The position numbers and the translations under genes were made by a program. Below the pieces are notes generated by a model. That model ran no database searches. It was not told the DNA's origin and saw only the letters and a list, made by a program, of their open reading frames with translations. Source: Cardiocondyla obscurior (Eukaryota > Arthropoda > Insecta > Hymenoptera > Formicidae). Taken from it: a stretch of 64,000 nt of DNA. The stretch covers positions 7,051,001 through 7,115,000 of the forward strand of contig NC_091870.1 in assembly GCF_019399895.1 (NCBI RefSeq). The letters run 5' to 3'. The stretch's first letter is position 1. The number at the start of each line of letters is the position of its first letter. This document shows positions 41,214-53,673 of the stretch, one piece after another.

Positions 41214-42224
41214 AATCGTTCAGTAAGATGCGTAATACTTATTAAGGTGCATAATTTTATTTAATCCAGAGTTTTTATTACACAACGTGTTTCAAGAGTT
41301 TGCTTGAATAAACGAAATGAAATTAATTCTTCTATTATCCGAAACTTATATTTCGCTACGTGACAAGAAAATAAAGGCAACAATAATGTAGCGCATCTAC
41401 GTTAACATATAAACTTTCGTCGGGATGCCGAATCTATCTACCGTCAGGGTTCATTTAACTGTACTGATAGTGCTGTCGGGATAAATTTTCAAATTAGATC
41501 ATTTTCCCTTAGGAACAACGTTATATATTTGATGGACACGCGAGCGAAATACGTGGTTTGCCCGATGATTCATCGTAGGTAAGGTTTATCCGGTGTTTCA
41601 CGCAGAGTCACGGGCATTTCTCAAGAGGGCCCGAGATAAATGGAACAAGTTTCTCCAAGGGTGCAGCAGCTATGTTATTTCTCATATTACGGGGAAAGTG
41701 AGGCGTCCTCGTTTTCGTTATCCTGCTGTCGCACTTCCGCCGCCCTTGAATGCATAGCTAATGACGCTTTCATCCAAGTATTGGAAGACAATTGATGCGA
41801 CTGTCGGTACTTCCCTTTGTCCGTTGCATCCCTTGGAGTGAAATCTACCGCAAAACCGGATTTACTGAAGTTGATCGGTCACATTACGATGCTGATTTTA
41901 TGTCAGTCTGTTCTCTCGAATGTTATACGACTTCCAATATCCCAATATTTTAATCCGATTAATTCTCTACACGAATAAATTCTTTATTTATGTATCCATT
42001 TATCTCTAGTGATCGAAGCATATACATATATTTCATTTTTATTGTTACCTCTATGTTAAAATTATTCTATGAGAGCGCACGTTCCAAATAGCCTGAGATA
42101 TTTTTTTATAAAAATTTATTTATAAGAATTTATTAATATTTTAATGCCGAACTTCTGACTAGATCGATTAAGTTTTTACCGAAACTTTTTTAAGTTTTAC
42201 GTCTGCCCGATTACTGATCTTTAG

Positions 42225-42304
42225 GCGCTTGGGAGACAGTTGCGCGGTCGTGTTAACGAGATTTTTAGAGCGCGGTAATTAACCGGCGCGCTAAGGAAGA
42301 ATTG
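42225..42304 (+). other. Candidate untranslated exon, 80 nt
   Basis: The pyrimidine-rich acceptor GATCTTTAG ends at 42224, and a strong donor, TTG/GTAAGT, begins at 42305. All three frames of the 80 bases contain stop codons, so it would have to be untranslated. It lies upstream of, and on the same strand as, the UNC93-like gene, whose 5' UTR begins at a good acceptor (49935) and therefore needs a non-coding exon further left. The pairing is a guess. Confidence 0.15.
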
Positions 42305-45300
42305 GTAAGTCGCATAACTTTAAAGTAATTTTATCTGCGTATTTATATTTCAATATGAAGTAGTATATGGTTTTCGGCATCTGGTATCGCTATTTCATTC
42401 GCGTTATCGTAAGGCGGACGTCAATAGAAAACCGTGATCAAATAGGGCCTTTTTCTCTATCCGACGGCAGCCGAAGCGTTGGCTTCACACGGACACGGCC
42501 TCTGCATCTGCTTGCGTGGAAGCCGCGATTCCGAGTTGGGCTCTCTGGCGAGAGCAAAGTTTACGGTCGCGACCAACGAATATGAGTGGATAGACGAAAC
42601 GCTGGCGGTGTAGACGCAGCTTTCGTAATGTAAAATTACGACGGGATGCAATGACGAGCCGGCGCTCTAACGAGAATTCAGGCGTGCAATTCGAATTCGT
42701 TAGCTGGTGGCAAAAATTTCTACGGAAAATCGAAATGCGCTTTAAAGCCTTGATACGTCAGAGAGAATATTAGACCCCGAAATGAAATCTGATAACGAGC
42801 CGTAAGGAATAATGACGTTGTGAGTTCGATGCGGTTTTATCTTCTCCGCAAATGGATTAAAACAATTTGACGGAGCCTCAAATTGCGTCATGCAATACAT
42901 CTCGCCTTGTCGGCAATAACTCTCATTCTCTCTTTTTGTTCCATTCCATGGTAGTTCGGAAACTGTTCGGGAATTGACCCCATGCTCTACCCTCCGCTTT
43001 CAAATTTATTACGCTTTTAAATTGAAGCTATTATTGGCAAAAGTTTGGCCGAAATTTATGATGGCGCGCATTCAGTTATGAACGTCATCGACTTTCGTAT
43101 TTGGATGATACGCGAACCGTAGAACCAAATGAAGTACGCCCCGTTTTCCTAATTTCAACCAGTCGATGAGTGAACGAATTTCTCCACGCTCGTTTCCAGC
43201 AATAATTCCTCAATAGAATTTCTCTCGATGCGTCTCTTAAACGTGTCATTATGGATCGGTGAAGGGAAACAGAACGAGATACAAGCGCCAATTATCGGTT
43301 ACGTTGAATGGGATGTCGTGGCGACTGTTTAAATTTTATGGTTGAAGGGAAAACCTTGTTAGTCACGTATACACGGAGACAGTTTAATGCTAAATTTATA
43401 CCTTGATTTTGTACGGCGCGTGATTGTTAGATGTTACATTGATGATGGTAATCTCGTCCGACAATTGTTTGTTCCAACTTGACTCTATGAGTTTATTATC
43501 CAAACCGTATTATACACGCGTGGTATATGAATTTTTAAAAACAAGTCCGCAAACTGTTTTCAAATGTAAAATACGATGTAGCAGAGCGACATAAATGTGT
43601 TTTAAAAATACCATTGAGATAACTCCCTTTCTCTCTTTACGCAGTGTTTTAACGAGGAAAATTTTTTAATGGTTATAATATTGCCTTGTGTATCAGTCGT
43701 TAATTCGCAGGACTAATATTTTATTTTTCATTATTCACATCTTTCGTTTTTAATTCACATTGTTTAAGAACACGAATCTCTAAGAAATACAAGGAATTTT
43801 TTTTTATTGTAATATAATTATAAAACATTTGTCACACATATTTATTTGTACATATTATTTTCAAGTTCTTAAATTATATTTCTCGGTGATAATATTCGTT
43901 GATATTTCTTGGAGTTATCATTTATTATTTTTGTGTATGATAACGTTTTCCAAAAGCAATCATCGTGTAATTTCGACATACGTATTCAGACAACGTCAGT
44001 AAAAAAGGGCGCAAAGTTTTCTCTCGTCCGTGCTTCGACCTCCGTAATAGCATTTATTTGAAATTCCAATGTTTTGACAATTTATTTAAAAAAACGAAAA
44101 ATATTTCTATTCTAGAGGCGTCTCCAGAGTGCCTAAAATACGATACTTGAACACAAAATTTTTAGTCTTGCATCGTAACACGAAAGAATTTATTAGTGAG
44201 AAAATGTATAAAAATAAAGTACACAGAGACAGCCCGGAAACCTAGCAAATTTCACCGAGAATATGTACGATGATTAATTGTTATTACTTGTGTCATAATC
44301 GATCTTAGAATAGTGCTGTTAAAATTTAAAAAAATGTTAAACTTTATGGTATAATTTCCTTAAAGAATAAAAAAGTTCTGAAAAATGCATACAAAGTATA
44401 CGAATATAAAATAAAAGTGCATAAAGGTATGTAAATCGAGAAATGTGTCAGTAATATAAATTTTATTTTTATTGCCATGCCAAAAGAACGCTTGGAAATC
44501 GAGATGCAATTTATTTCTTGCGTCATTTATTGCTTTCCGATTATAGTTTTTATTATCTCGCAGAAAACGGGTAAATATTAAAAGTATCGCGAATTTAACG
44601 AAGCAAGATGATTGTGGACTCGGAAAATACATCACGAGACATCCTGTTAGAGAACGTTACTCAAATTTAGTAGAGCATCGATATTTTAAGGTATTATGAT
44701 AACAAATGGTACTAAGCAAAAAGTAGAACAGATAAATTTAACATTGGTTTTTTTTTCTTTTTTTTTTCATATTCGATGTGCCATGTCGAAACTTGAAATT
44801 ATTGAACGCAACGTAATTATTCTTGCACTGCTTTTGTAATTGCTTCTATACGTCTCTGAGATATATAACGTTGGGCACGGTCTCTATCCTCCCGTTCGCT
44901 GTTAACGAATGTTACGGGCCTCAGTGGAGCGAGACTCGCCCTCGGACGCGCAATTCCGGTTGATATGCAACATATGCATGCCACGAAATACGCCGCAGCG
45001 TATATCCGACCATGTACTCTCTTATCCTTGTAATTGAAGTGTCTTGGCTTCAACATGCTGGGTTTGAACTCGAAATAATTCCGAATATTTGTCAAGCAAT
45101 TATCATTTCTTTTTTCTTCTTATAACGGAACTTATGTAACCATTATTGTCACTTTTTTTTATTTGTAAAACCACCTGTTAAGCAATTTTTTTTTTTTACC
45201 AGCAAGGAAAGCTGAAACACGTTCAATTAAGCGTAAACTTACAATATACTGATAATTTAAATTAATGAAGTTTACTTCCGATTAATTTCGTATTTAAAAT

Positions 45301-48300
45301 AATATTTCCAATATTTATACATTTCTGCTTTATACGGGACTTGATACTCGGAAAATAGTTAAATTATTTGAAGAGGAATGAATACTCTGGACGATTTGAA
45401 AAAAGTCAATACAGGATTTATATGATTGCCGTATGCATCAGAAAATTACAGACTTTATATGATTTAGTTGAAATTTAGTATTAACTTGTGTTACGCTTTA
45501 TATGAATGTGGATAAAACTGGTTATAGGTGCGTAATTCATTTGCGTACATAAATAGTTGAAAAAAAAAAAAGTATTGCGCTTTGCATTTTTAGTTATAAA
45601 ACTGAAAGGTGGTACCGCACGTTTTACAACAATTTCTGCGTAGATTGCGACACATAAATTTACCTTTTTATTGGAACAAATATGAATCGGAAAAGAAATT
45701 AACACTATATAAAAATTCAACTCGTGAAATGTTCTATTTAGCAAATTTTCTGTTGTTCTTTTAACTACTGTTATATGGAAGGAAAAATATTTGTTTGCCT
45801 CGTTCTTGCTTTATTTAATTAATATGTATATAATCCAAAAAACGAAAATTTAATTAACGCATTGTAATTTAAATCTAAATGCTAGAGGCAATTACATTAT
45901 TTTTACATTAAAGTTTTCCAGATATTTTTACGGTATTCAATAGAATCCTACGAAATGATGAGTATAGTAAAAAAACAAAGAAGTAAAAGTTTTTAATGGA
46001 ATATCTTATAAAATCGAGCGAAGCGCAAACAATTTTAAATTGAAACTGTTTGACGATTTTTCGCATATAGAATTTCGAAACAAAACTAATCTTTTCGAAG
46101 GTGAAAATCGCATTTTGTAATGCAAATGTAAAATAATGTTCATAAAATATAAATCTGGATAAGTTCGTTGCGAAACGCGGCTTACAAAAATGTTTGCGAA
46201 CCGCTCATTGCGATGGTTTTTATTACTTGGACCGCGCGAGGTATGCGTTATTTCTCTTCTTCTGTCGAATATGCTGGAATTGTTATAATGAAGGATGTCT
46301 AGTGTTCCACGAATGTACGGTGCAATAAATTTACAATGCAACATGCATAAGCGGATTTTATACGTGAACATTAATTACGTCTAATTACCGTACAAGTTGC
46401 TACGATAACATGTAAACATAATTATTGACAAGTGTGATTTATAAAAGCATTAAATACAATTTGCGTAAAACAAATACGACAAAAGAATAACTGCGAAGCA
46501 CATTTCACGAAATAAGTAAATAAGGAACAGAGTCTTTTATTCTTTTTTTTTTTTCGAGTTTAATAAAATGATTCATAATTGATCCTAACGACTAACGAAC
46601 AATAATTGAACGAAATTCGTTATTTCCTCTTATCGGGAATCTTCGAGAATTTGAGTAAAGTGATTTTATTAATCGAGCGCAACGTTTCGCTTAGCTTTAA
46701 AACAATTTACTTTTTACAGAAATTTTCTCTCTTGAAATTTACATAGAGAATATTTTGAAATTTCCTTAGTTTCATATTCTATATTTATCAGTTCTAAACA
46801 GTTGTATTAATTAAAATCTTCGGGTTGAAAATCGATGAAAAACAGGACCGGGCGATGATGTTGATGACCATTGATATTCCGTTCGCATCCGTCGCAACGG
46901 CCGTGTCGTAATTAATTACTATAATTTCTCGATGTCCCCCTTGCATGATTTCCAGCTCACATGATGATTGCCATTTGGGCAGCCGGTGTATCCGTTTCTG
47001 ACCAAAGCTGCCATTAGAATGTCGCCTATTGCGCATCATTGAAATCAACTTCATCAAATCACTCGCAGAGGGTTATGTCCCATCCATTAAATCTAATTTA
47101 GGTCAGATTGATGCTTTTCACGTCAGTGGCAGAGAATCTGAATTCGCGTATCTACATTTTGAACTTATTTTACCGATTGCTTTGATATTCCGCGCAATTT
47201 ATGGCGTTTGATTATAGCAATCCCACGTTTTCCCCCTTCGGTTTCAATCCCCATTTTAATATCGTGCCCGATAGGTTTGCGTAAATGATAACGGTCGGCC
47301 GTTTGCGGGACTCGCCTACGGGTCGCGATGATCCGTTTGTTACCGGAAAATATAAATGTCACCGCTTTGCGATTACCTAAGCCGGCGCAGATATCCCTGT
47401 ACACTCCAGATCATTGATTAATGAGACCGTAACCGTGGCGAATAATAGACACGATGGTTAATCGAGGCGATTACATGGCTTAAAGGCTTCGGGATTAAGA
47501 TACGATGGCGTGACGCGTGGTCCGGAGCCCCGAGAGCTTGACATGGATTCGATAAACATCGCGCTCCCTTTTGGTGAGAGGCTTCTAGTCGCTGATGTAT
47601 CGTATCCACCTGGAGGTGGGTGTAAGTGGGGAATGGCTTTAGCCATTCGATCAGTCGCGATTTATCTCCAGTATCATTCTATTCGCCGTGCTTAAAACAT
47701 ACGCGAGGTTTTCATGCATGCCAGTAATCAGGAAAGAACCGAGTTTTCGATTTCGCGCAATTGAAAAGGCCTCGTTTTCAGACAAGTAAGCTCTCGAATA
47801 TTAGGGTGAACATGGTGATACGAGAGGAAACGGTGTGCGTGGGTTGACATTTCAATTAAGTATCTTTTGTACATAAAGCCACGTTGAATAGATTATTAAA
47901 GATCAGGTATCATCTACGCATACTATACGCATAATAATTTTAGAGCCGGCTAATATCGGCTTAACCGAGCGTAGAAATTAAATAAAAATTTATAACAAAA
48001 TAGATTTTAAATAATATTAACTTTATCAGTCACGTAACTTATTTCACGCCTTCGCGCGCGCGATAATAAATTCGAATTCTCTCTGCTTGTAAAACGTTAT
48101 AAAAATAGTATTACTTTAAAAAAAAAAAAAAGAATAAATTGTAATATAAAATAAGTGATTACGTATATTAAATGCTGTTTTGCAATACAAATTTAATTTT
48201 GATACAAATCTAACGATTTAATTAACGCGGAGACGCTTGAAACCGGTATGCGGGAAATATGTAGAAATCATAAATTTTTTATAATTTTGATAAAAGACGC

Positions 48301-49934
48301 AAGGTTTTCATAAAAGACGCCGACAGTCTGACTACTTGATTATTCTTGTTTTATGTCAGGCGTAAAATATTTCATCGTCATATTGCTGTCCATAAGCACC
48401 GTCGAATAGAGTTGCACTGTTGTGAGCGGCGGTCGCCGTACAGTGAAAATGACAAGTGATGTGCCAGGGGCTAATTGAACTGCACGACGCACGGCGCAGC
48501 CACAGACGCGGGAATGTCCTCATTTTCGTTACTATTACTCTCCGATGTAGTGATTTATAATTGATACCGCCACTTATTATATCGTTGAAATAGTTGAGGG
48601 GTTATTATTTAATTAATAGAATACTCGCGGTAGTTTGTGCCAAAGTAGTAGTTAACTGGGATCGCAACTAAGGGTGGTATTGCAATCAGTTTTAAGCATC
48701 ACTTGTCATGTGATCTATTCAGCATGTATTAAACGTGACTTGTTTTTCCTAAGTGAATATTTAATAGATTGAATAATATATTCCGTTCTGCGAGTTATAT
48801 CATGAATTTCAATTAAACACGCATCAACTTCCTTATTAACTCGATATCACGTTTCCTCTTCTTTAAAACAATTATCGAGCATTTATCTGTTAGCAATACC
48901 AATTATTCATGAGCAGCACTATAATATTCGAGTTTCAAACGTAGTAAGCAAAGATTCATCAAGTAAATTTTGCATTCAATTAATTTCCAGCGTAGAGAAG
49001 CCCTTTTGCAAATATATTTTTTACACAAATAATAGATTTATAAAATTAATATATTAAATAAAAAGTAACGTAGAATTAAATAAAATTTACTTTTGTAGGT
49101 GGGAAAAAAAAAGAAATCATATATTAATTTGTTAAATGTTTGCACATGGAGCAATCAAGAGTCTTTTGTTTTATACATTACAATTTTTCGTCACACGTTA
49201 TTTGCGCAATGTTGTTCGACATTTCGTCGATAAATTTGTTTTGCCGCGTTGTCGTGTGCATCTATTTTCGTGTGACAGGGTTCCAGTCTGATCGGCGTGT
49301 TATATATTCCAAGCGACATGCACGATCGGAATGGAAACTGTATCAGGTGCGATTAAGGTGCGTGAAAGGAGCAAGGATACCTATTTCCAAGGACAGATTG
49401 CCTATCGATGCTCGGGCAACCGAGTATACCGCCACTATGCTAAACGGAAAACAGTTATACAATTCCTTTCGGATTGGGAGCCTCGTTGATGCATTCCCGT
49501 ACGAAGTGCTATGCAGATCAATCCCAGCATTATAATATTCGTGGCAAAAAAGCGCGACATTGAAGTATTCGTGTCATGAAATAATGTAAATTGATCATAT
49601 GACACGCGACACGCCGTTTCCTCGTTCACTGATTACCTTGAAACCCGTTATTGGCTCTACGCAAATTGTCAGTGACCATTATGAGAATAAACGTGAATAT
49701 TCAGTATCAGTTTTAATTTCACAGTTCATAATTATTTGATATCATCTGCGATGAAAATCGCGACTGATATAACGGTGTCTGTTAATTCAGCCGGCTTGAT
49801 ACGTACATTGCAGCCGATAAGTACGAAATTGCAATCTCAAATATAATTGCAATTTGCGTCGTTGCTAATAGACAAACATTAGCGGCGTAAATTTTTCACC
49901 GAAATTTCCTTTTTTTTTATTTTTATATTTCAAG

Positions 49935-50037
49935 GGACAAACGGTAAATTAGGAGCAAGTCATTTCGTAGTCGTAAATGAGTTTATCGACCGGCGGCTGA
50001 CCCGTTACGCTGAAAATTAATGACACATTATTGAATA
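49935..50037 (+). promoter_or_regulatory. 5' UTR of the UNC93-like gene: splice acceptor and two upstream ORFs
   Basis: A long T-rich tract ends in TTTCAAG at 49934, a convincing acceptor, giving a 103-nt leader before the ATG at 50038. The leader has an upstream ORF at 49977-50000 (seven codons and TGA) and another at 50020-50034 (four codons and TGA). The second ends three bases before the main ATG. Such short uORFs commonly reduce or condition translation of the main frame. The leader implies an upstream non-coding exon, not identified with confidence. Confidence 0.45.
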
Positions 50038-50297
50038 ATGGCGATTGAAAAAACCGAGACGCCGGAACAATTTACGAAGGCGTCGATCCCGAATTTCGAA
50101 CCGTCGGAACGATGGCGAATTATGAAGAACATTTTAGCGATTGGCTGCGCTTTTATGGTGAACTTTACGGCTTTCATGGGAGCCGCGAATTTACAGAGCT
50201 CGATCAATGCGGATCAATCGCTAGGCACGTTTACGCTATCGGCGATTTACGGCAGTCTGTTGTTCAGCAACATTTTTCTTCCCGCCTTAGTCATAAG
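50038..50297 (+). CDS. UNC93A: UNC93-like, coding exon 1 (residues 1-86)
   Basis: Encodes the acidic/polar cytoplasmic N-terminus (MAIEKTETPEQF) and the first two membrane segments (ILAIGCAFMVNFTAFMGA and the segment ending LPALVI). Ends in phase 2 at ATAAG/GTAAAA. Intron 1 is 732 bp and AT-rich. Confidence 0.9.
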
Positions 50298-53200
50298 GTA
50301 AAACTTTCACGATCTCGCTTACGCTATTTGTACCGTATTTGTATACACGTGTAATTACAATTTGGCTTACGGCACAATTTGACGTAACTCGATACAATAT
50401 CGACACGATAATATTTTTTCGGCCAGCTATTATTGCCATAAAAAAAAGAAAAAAAAAAAGAGAACAATTTTGCATCTCTCGCTAAATGGAGAATCGTCGT
50501 TAGATGTGATTGCCGTTACTTGTTACCGCCGTGAGAGTGAATAGAAACTTTTCGGGAAATATATATCAATCACAGTAGATGCCGAAAACGTTTGACGTGT
50601 GTGATTCCGTATGTATGTGGAACATACGACTAGAGTTGTGCACTCTCACAGCGCTAAACTTTATTACGCGCCGTCGTTTTCACCTTGGCCCGGAATTACG
50701 TTACATGGAACCCCCCGCGGATTCTAGTATTAACACGAGTGAAACGAACATATCTAGATATCTGCATGAGGATTCGGTGTGACATCCTCCTGGTTAACGT
50801 AGTGTGAAATGAAAAGCCTTTACTGCCGTTTAATATACTAATAATTGTTTATTTTTAGGATTATTACGTTAATCTTTATTTGAACATTTTTTATTATTTT
50901 CTCTTTTAAAAGCAGTCATCTAGAGAGGAATAAATTAATTCTTTTTTTAAATTTTCAATTTAGATTTAAATAGATTAAACGAAAGGTAATATACATTTTT
51001 ATTCGGATTCATGTAATTCTGTGTTTTAGTTGGTTAGGATGCAAGTGGACAATGTCAATTTCCATAGTGGCTTACATGCCTTTCATAGCCTCGCAGTTTT
51101 ATCCGAAGTTTTACACCATGATTCCCGCCGGATTGTTGGTCGGATTAGGCGGTGGGCCGCTTTGGTGCGCTAAATGTACTTATTTGACCGTGGCGGCGGA
51201 AGCTTACTCAACCGTTTCAGATATAGCGGCGGACGTCCTCGTAACGAGATTCTTCGGTCTTTTCTTCATGTTTTACCAAATGGCGCAAGTGTGGGGAAAT
51301 CTTATATCTTCAGCAGGTTGGTCGTCGAATATATTACTTACGTACACGTGCGCGACAGTCCAATTAATATTTCAGGGATTAAATGTCTGGAGGAAATTAT
51401 TATTCATGCTTATTACTCGCGTCTCTTTTCGACTTAAATAACATTTCGTTTGCAAATGTTAATCTTAATGACCTAAGAATGAATAATAATTATTTTACAG
51501 TACCTTACGGCATATGCATATAAAGCAGAATCGTTATCATTTTGAATACCGATGAGCTACACGAGAATTTTATTGCCCAGATATGTTAATAATTATAGAA
51601 ACGCATAATTATATATATATATTTTTTTTGTACTTTAATTATTTCTTATAGTGTTATCCGAATTGTTTTAATTAATATATTTTTGTTTAATCTTATATTT
51701 TAAAATTTGCTTGATCTTATAGATATTTTAAGACGAAATTGCGGAAATGATTACAGAATCACGAGCTGAAAATGAAACTCGCAACAAAAACTTTATCTGC
51801 AGTCCGCGCGGTCTTTGCAGGAGCACGTATAAATGCATCGCTGCTAGGCTATAAAAACGCGAGTGCCGATGAAAACGAAATTAAGTTGCTGTCGCCGCGA
51901 ATCACGAGATTGTGAAACAACGAAACGGAAGCTACGCAGTAACTAGAGTTTGGTCGGGCATTTTAATGATCAAATTTAATTTTATTGAAACATATATTAC
52001 AACATGTAAAAGAATTATCTGGTTTAATCGACAAGCATTTTCATTCTCGTAGTACGTCACAATTTTTTAATGCTGAAAATTCTTTGAAGTGTATTTTCGC
52101 TGAAGTAATTTTTTATTTTATTAGTATGCAATTGGCGTTTTTTTTTTTTTTTTTTTTTTTTTATTTTAATTGACGATTTCCTCTATAATTACAGTTCTTT
52201 CGTACGGAACCGACACGGTTGCCGCAAACGTGACCCTGAATAGCAGCCTTGTAGCCGAAATCTGTGGGGCAAACTTTTGCGGGGTAACCGCAGAAAACGA
52301 GAATCCGAATCTACAGCCACCTTCGGTGGAACGAATATACCTAATTTCTGGGATCTATTTAGGCTGTATGATATTAGCTTGCCTAATAATTGCGTTCACC
52401 GTCGATTCCTTATCTAGGTAGCCGATTCTGCATTTATATTCAGTAATTAATTTCTAAGCGTGTTACATTATAATGAATTTTAACACGAGGCTGTAGCATA
52501 CTGCGTAAAAGATTTCTTGAAAATGGAATTTCCATTTTGTAGGTACGATAGAAACAGAGCTCGCTCGGTGAAAGGCACGTCTGGCTTCAAGCTTTTGGCC
52601 GTGACATTAAGTCTACTGAAAGAGAAGAATCAGCTTTTAATATTGCCGATTACGTTATTTATTGGAGCCGAGCAGGCATTTTTGTTTGCGGATTATAATG
52701 CAGTTAGTAAATTACACGAGAGTAATGAAAATTAAATATATTTTTTTACTTACATTTATAATGAAAGAAAAAAAAATTTAATTTTTAGAAAGCGATAGTG
52801 GATATTTAAATTTACTTGTTATTTATATTACAGTCGTTCGTTTCCTGTGCCTGGGGTATTAGTAATATCGGTTACGTGATGATATGTTTCGGCATCACAA
52901 ATGCCATAGCTGCACTCGCCACGGGAGCTGTCGTTAAGCTGACTGGAAGGAAGCCCGTGATAATTTTCGCATTTTGCTTGCACATAAGTATTTTCATCTA
53001 CATGTTACAGTGGAAACCGACGCCCGAGCAGGGTATTATCTTCTTTTTACTGTCGGGTTTGTGGGGTGTGTGCGATTCGATCTGGCTAGTACAAGTCAAT
53101 GGTAAGGAAAATGGATAAACCGCAAAGTCGAATATAAATGTCTATCAATCGTTTGATAATTATATAAATCGCTTGTGCATCGCAATACGCGTATTGCTAG

Positions 53201-53673
53201 TAATTGCGAAATAATTATTATATTGAGTAAAGTTTCCTACTTTGTTCGTTGGACGTAAAATCGTACCAACGGATAAATGAATATTTCCACGGATGGTATT
53301 GTACCAGCCAACAGTATAACTAAGTTTTGTCGCGGGCTTACCTAGCGAAATTATATTAATGAAGATATTTAACATTTAGGAATTAACTTGATTTTCAGCA
53401 TTGAGCGGCATATTGTTTCCCGGTCGTGAAGAAGCAGCTTTCTCTAATTTCCGTTTGTGGGAGTCTACTGGCTCAGTGATAACGTACGTGTACAGCCCAT
53501 ACTTGTGCACTTATACGAAGCTGTATCTTTTAATCGGAATACTGTGCGTTGGAATGATTGGTTACAGTATTATCGAATGGTCAGGTAGTCGGGTAGAACA
53601 GATCGTCTCTAATGATAAGCCTGATTTCGAGTTGATAAATGATAAGAGCAATCGCGATAAAATGTTAAAGTAG
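50038..53673 (+). CDS. UNC93A: UNC93-like transmembrane protein, complete, six coding exons
   Basis: Coding exons: 50038-50297, 51030-51316, 52195-52417, 52543-52702, 52834-53101 and 53399-53673. All introns are GT-AG, all phases join, and the product is 490 residues plus TAG (family proteins are about 450-540). UNC93 proteins are multi-pass membrane proteins related to the major facilitator fold. C. elegans unc-93 modulates a two-pore potassium channel; UNC93A in animals is poorly understood. Seen: hydrophobic segments in every exon, the first at about 31-51 and the second at 66-86. A glycine-rich GLLVGLGGGPLWCAK block lies in exon 2, N-glycosylation sites NVT (194) and NSS (198) in a predicted external loop, GAEQAFLFADYNA in exon 4, and the conserved FPGREEAAFSNFRLWES motif in exon 6. 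The ATG has an acceptable context and is the first in frame. The gene converges with pdm3. Confidence 0.93.
51030..51316 (+). CDS. UNC93A: UNC93-like, coding exon 2 (residues 87-182)
   Basis: Acceptor TGTTTTAG. Begins SWLGCKW, then carries membrane segments at ISIVAYMPFIA and AGLLVGLGGGPLWCAKC, and FFGLFFMFYQMAQVWGNLISS, the UNC93 family segment before the large loop. Ends in phase 1 at GCAG/GTTGGT. Reading through the donor stays open to about 51441, so intron retention would give a truncated protein. Confidence 0.9.
52195..52417 (+). CDS. UNC93A: UNC93-like, coding exon 3 (residues 183-256)
   Basis: Encodes the large, probably extracellular loop with two N-glycosylation sequons (NVT, NSS) and a cysteine pair (EICGANFCG), then the segment YLISGIYLGCMILACLIIAF. 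The acceptor follows a 25-base poly-T at 52138-52162. Ends in phase 2 at TCTAG/GTAGCC. Confidence 0.9.
52543..52702 (+). CDS. UNC93A: UNC93-like, coding exon 4 (residues 257-310)
   Basis: Cytoplasmic linker (RYDRNRARSVKG) followed by the conserved stretch LPITLFIGAEQAFLFADYNA. The linker is basic, fitting the positive-inside rule. Donor GCA/GTTAGT in phase 0. Confidence 0.9.
52834..53101 (+). CDS. UNC93A: UNC93-like, coding exon 5 (residues 311-399)
   Basis: Starts SFVSCAWGISNIGYVM and carries further membrane segments (ICFGITNAIAALATG, VIIFAFCLHISIFIYML, IIFFLLSGLWGVCDSIW). A positively charged KLTGRKP turn lies between two of them, as in major facilitator-like proteins. Ends in phase 1 at AATG/GTAAGG. 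Confidence 0.9.
53399..53673 (+). CDS. UNC93A: UNC93-like, coding exon 6 (residues 400-490, stop)
   Basis: Acceptor GATTTTCAG. Contains the family hallmark LFPGREEAAFSNFRLWES, the last membrane segments (VITYVYSPYLCTY and LYLLIGILCVGMIGYSII) and a hydrophilic cytoplasmic tail rich in D, K and N, ending in TAG. Confidence 0.9.

Larger units (their letters stand above)
25660..49934. other. Long non-coding stretch, no gene recognised
   Basis: About 24 kb of mainly AT-rich DNA. Open frames reach 157 codons (27441-27914, minus), but they lack motifs and often lack an ATG at the start. Simple sequence includes a (CT)n tract at 29854-29875 and (TTTTA)n at 41180-41213. Balanced-composition islands with no open frame of note lie at about 28.0-28.7, 36.5-36.8, 38.0-38.8, 41.6-43.4 and 46.8-47.9 kb. 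These are the places I would look for conserved enhancers upstream of the UNC93-like gene. One splice-flanked untranslated candidate exon (42225-42304) is listed separately. Confidence 0.35.

Noticed and set aside
47165..47695. Several overlapping open frames in a balanced-composition stretch
   Set aside because: They overlap in opposite directions and lack domains; more likely a regulatory island than a gene.
48290..48320. Short direct repeat of ATAAAAGACGC
   Set aside because: Two copies of about 11 bases in AT-rich DNA; not enough for an array or element.
49140..49535. 131-codon open frame just upstream of the UNC93-like gene
   Set aside because: Starts on a non-ATG codon, resembles no family and is not joined by splice signals to the next exon.
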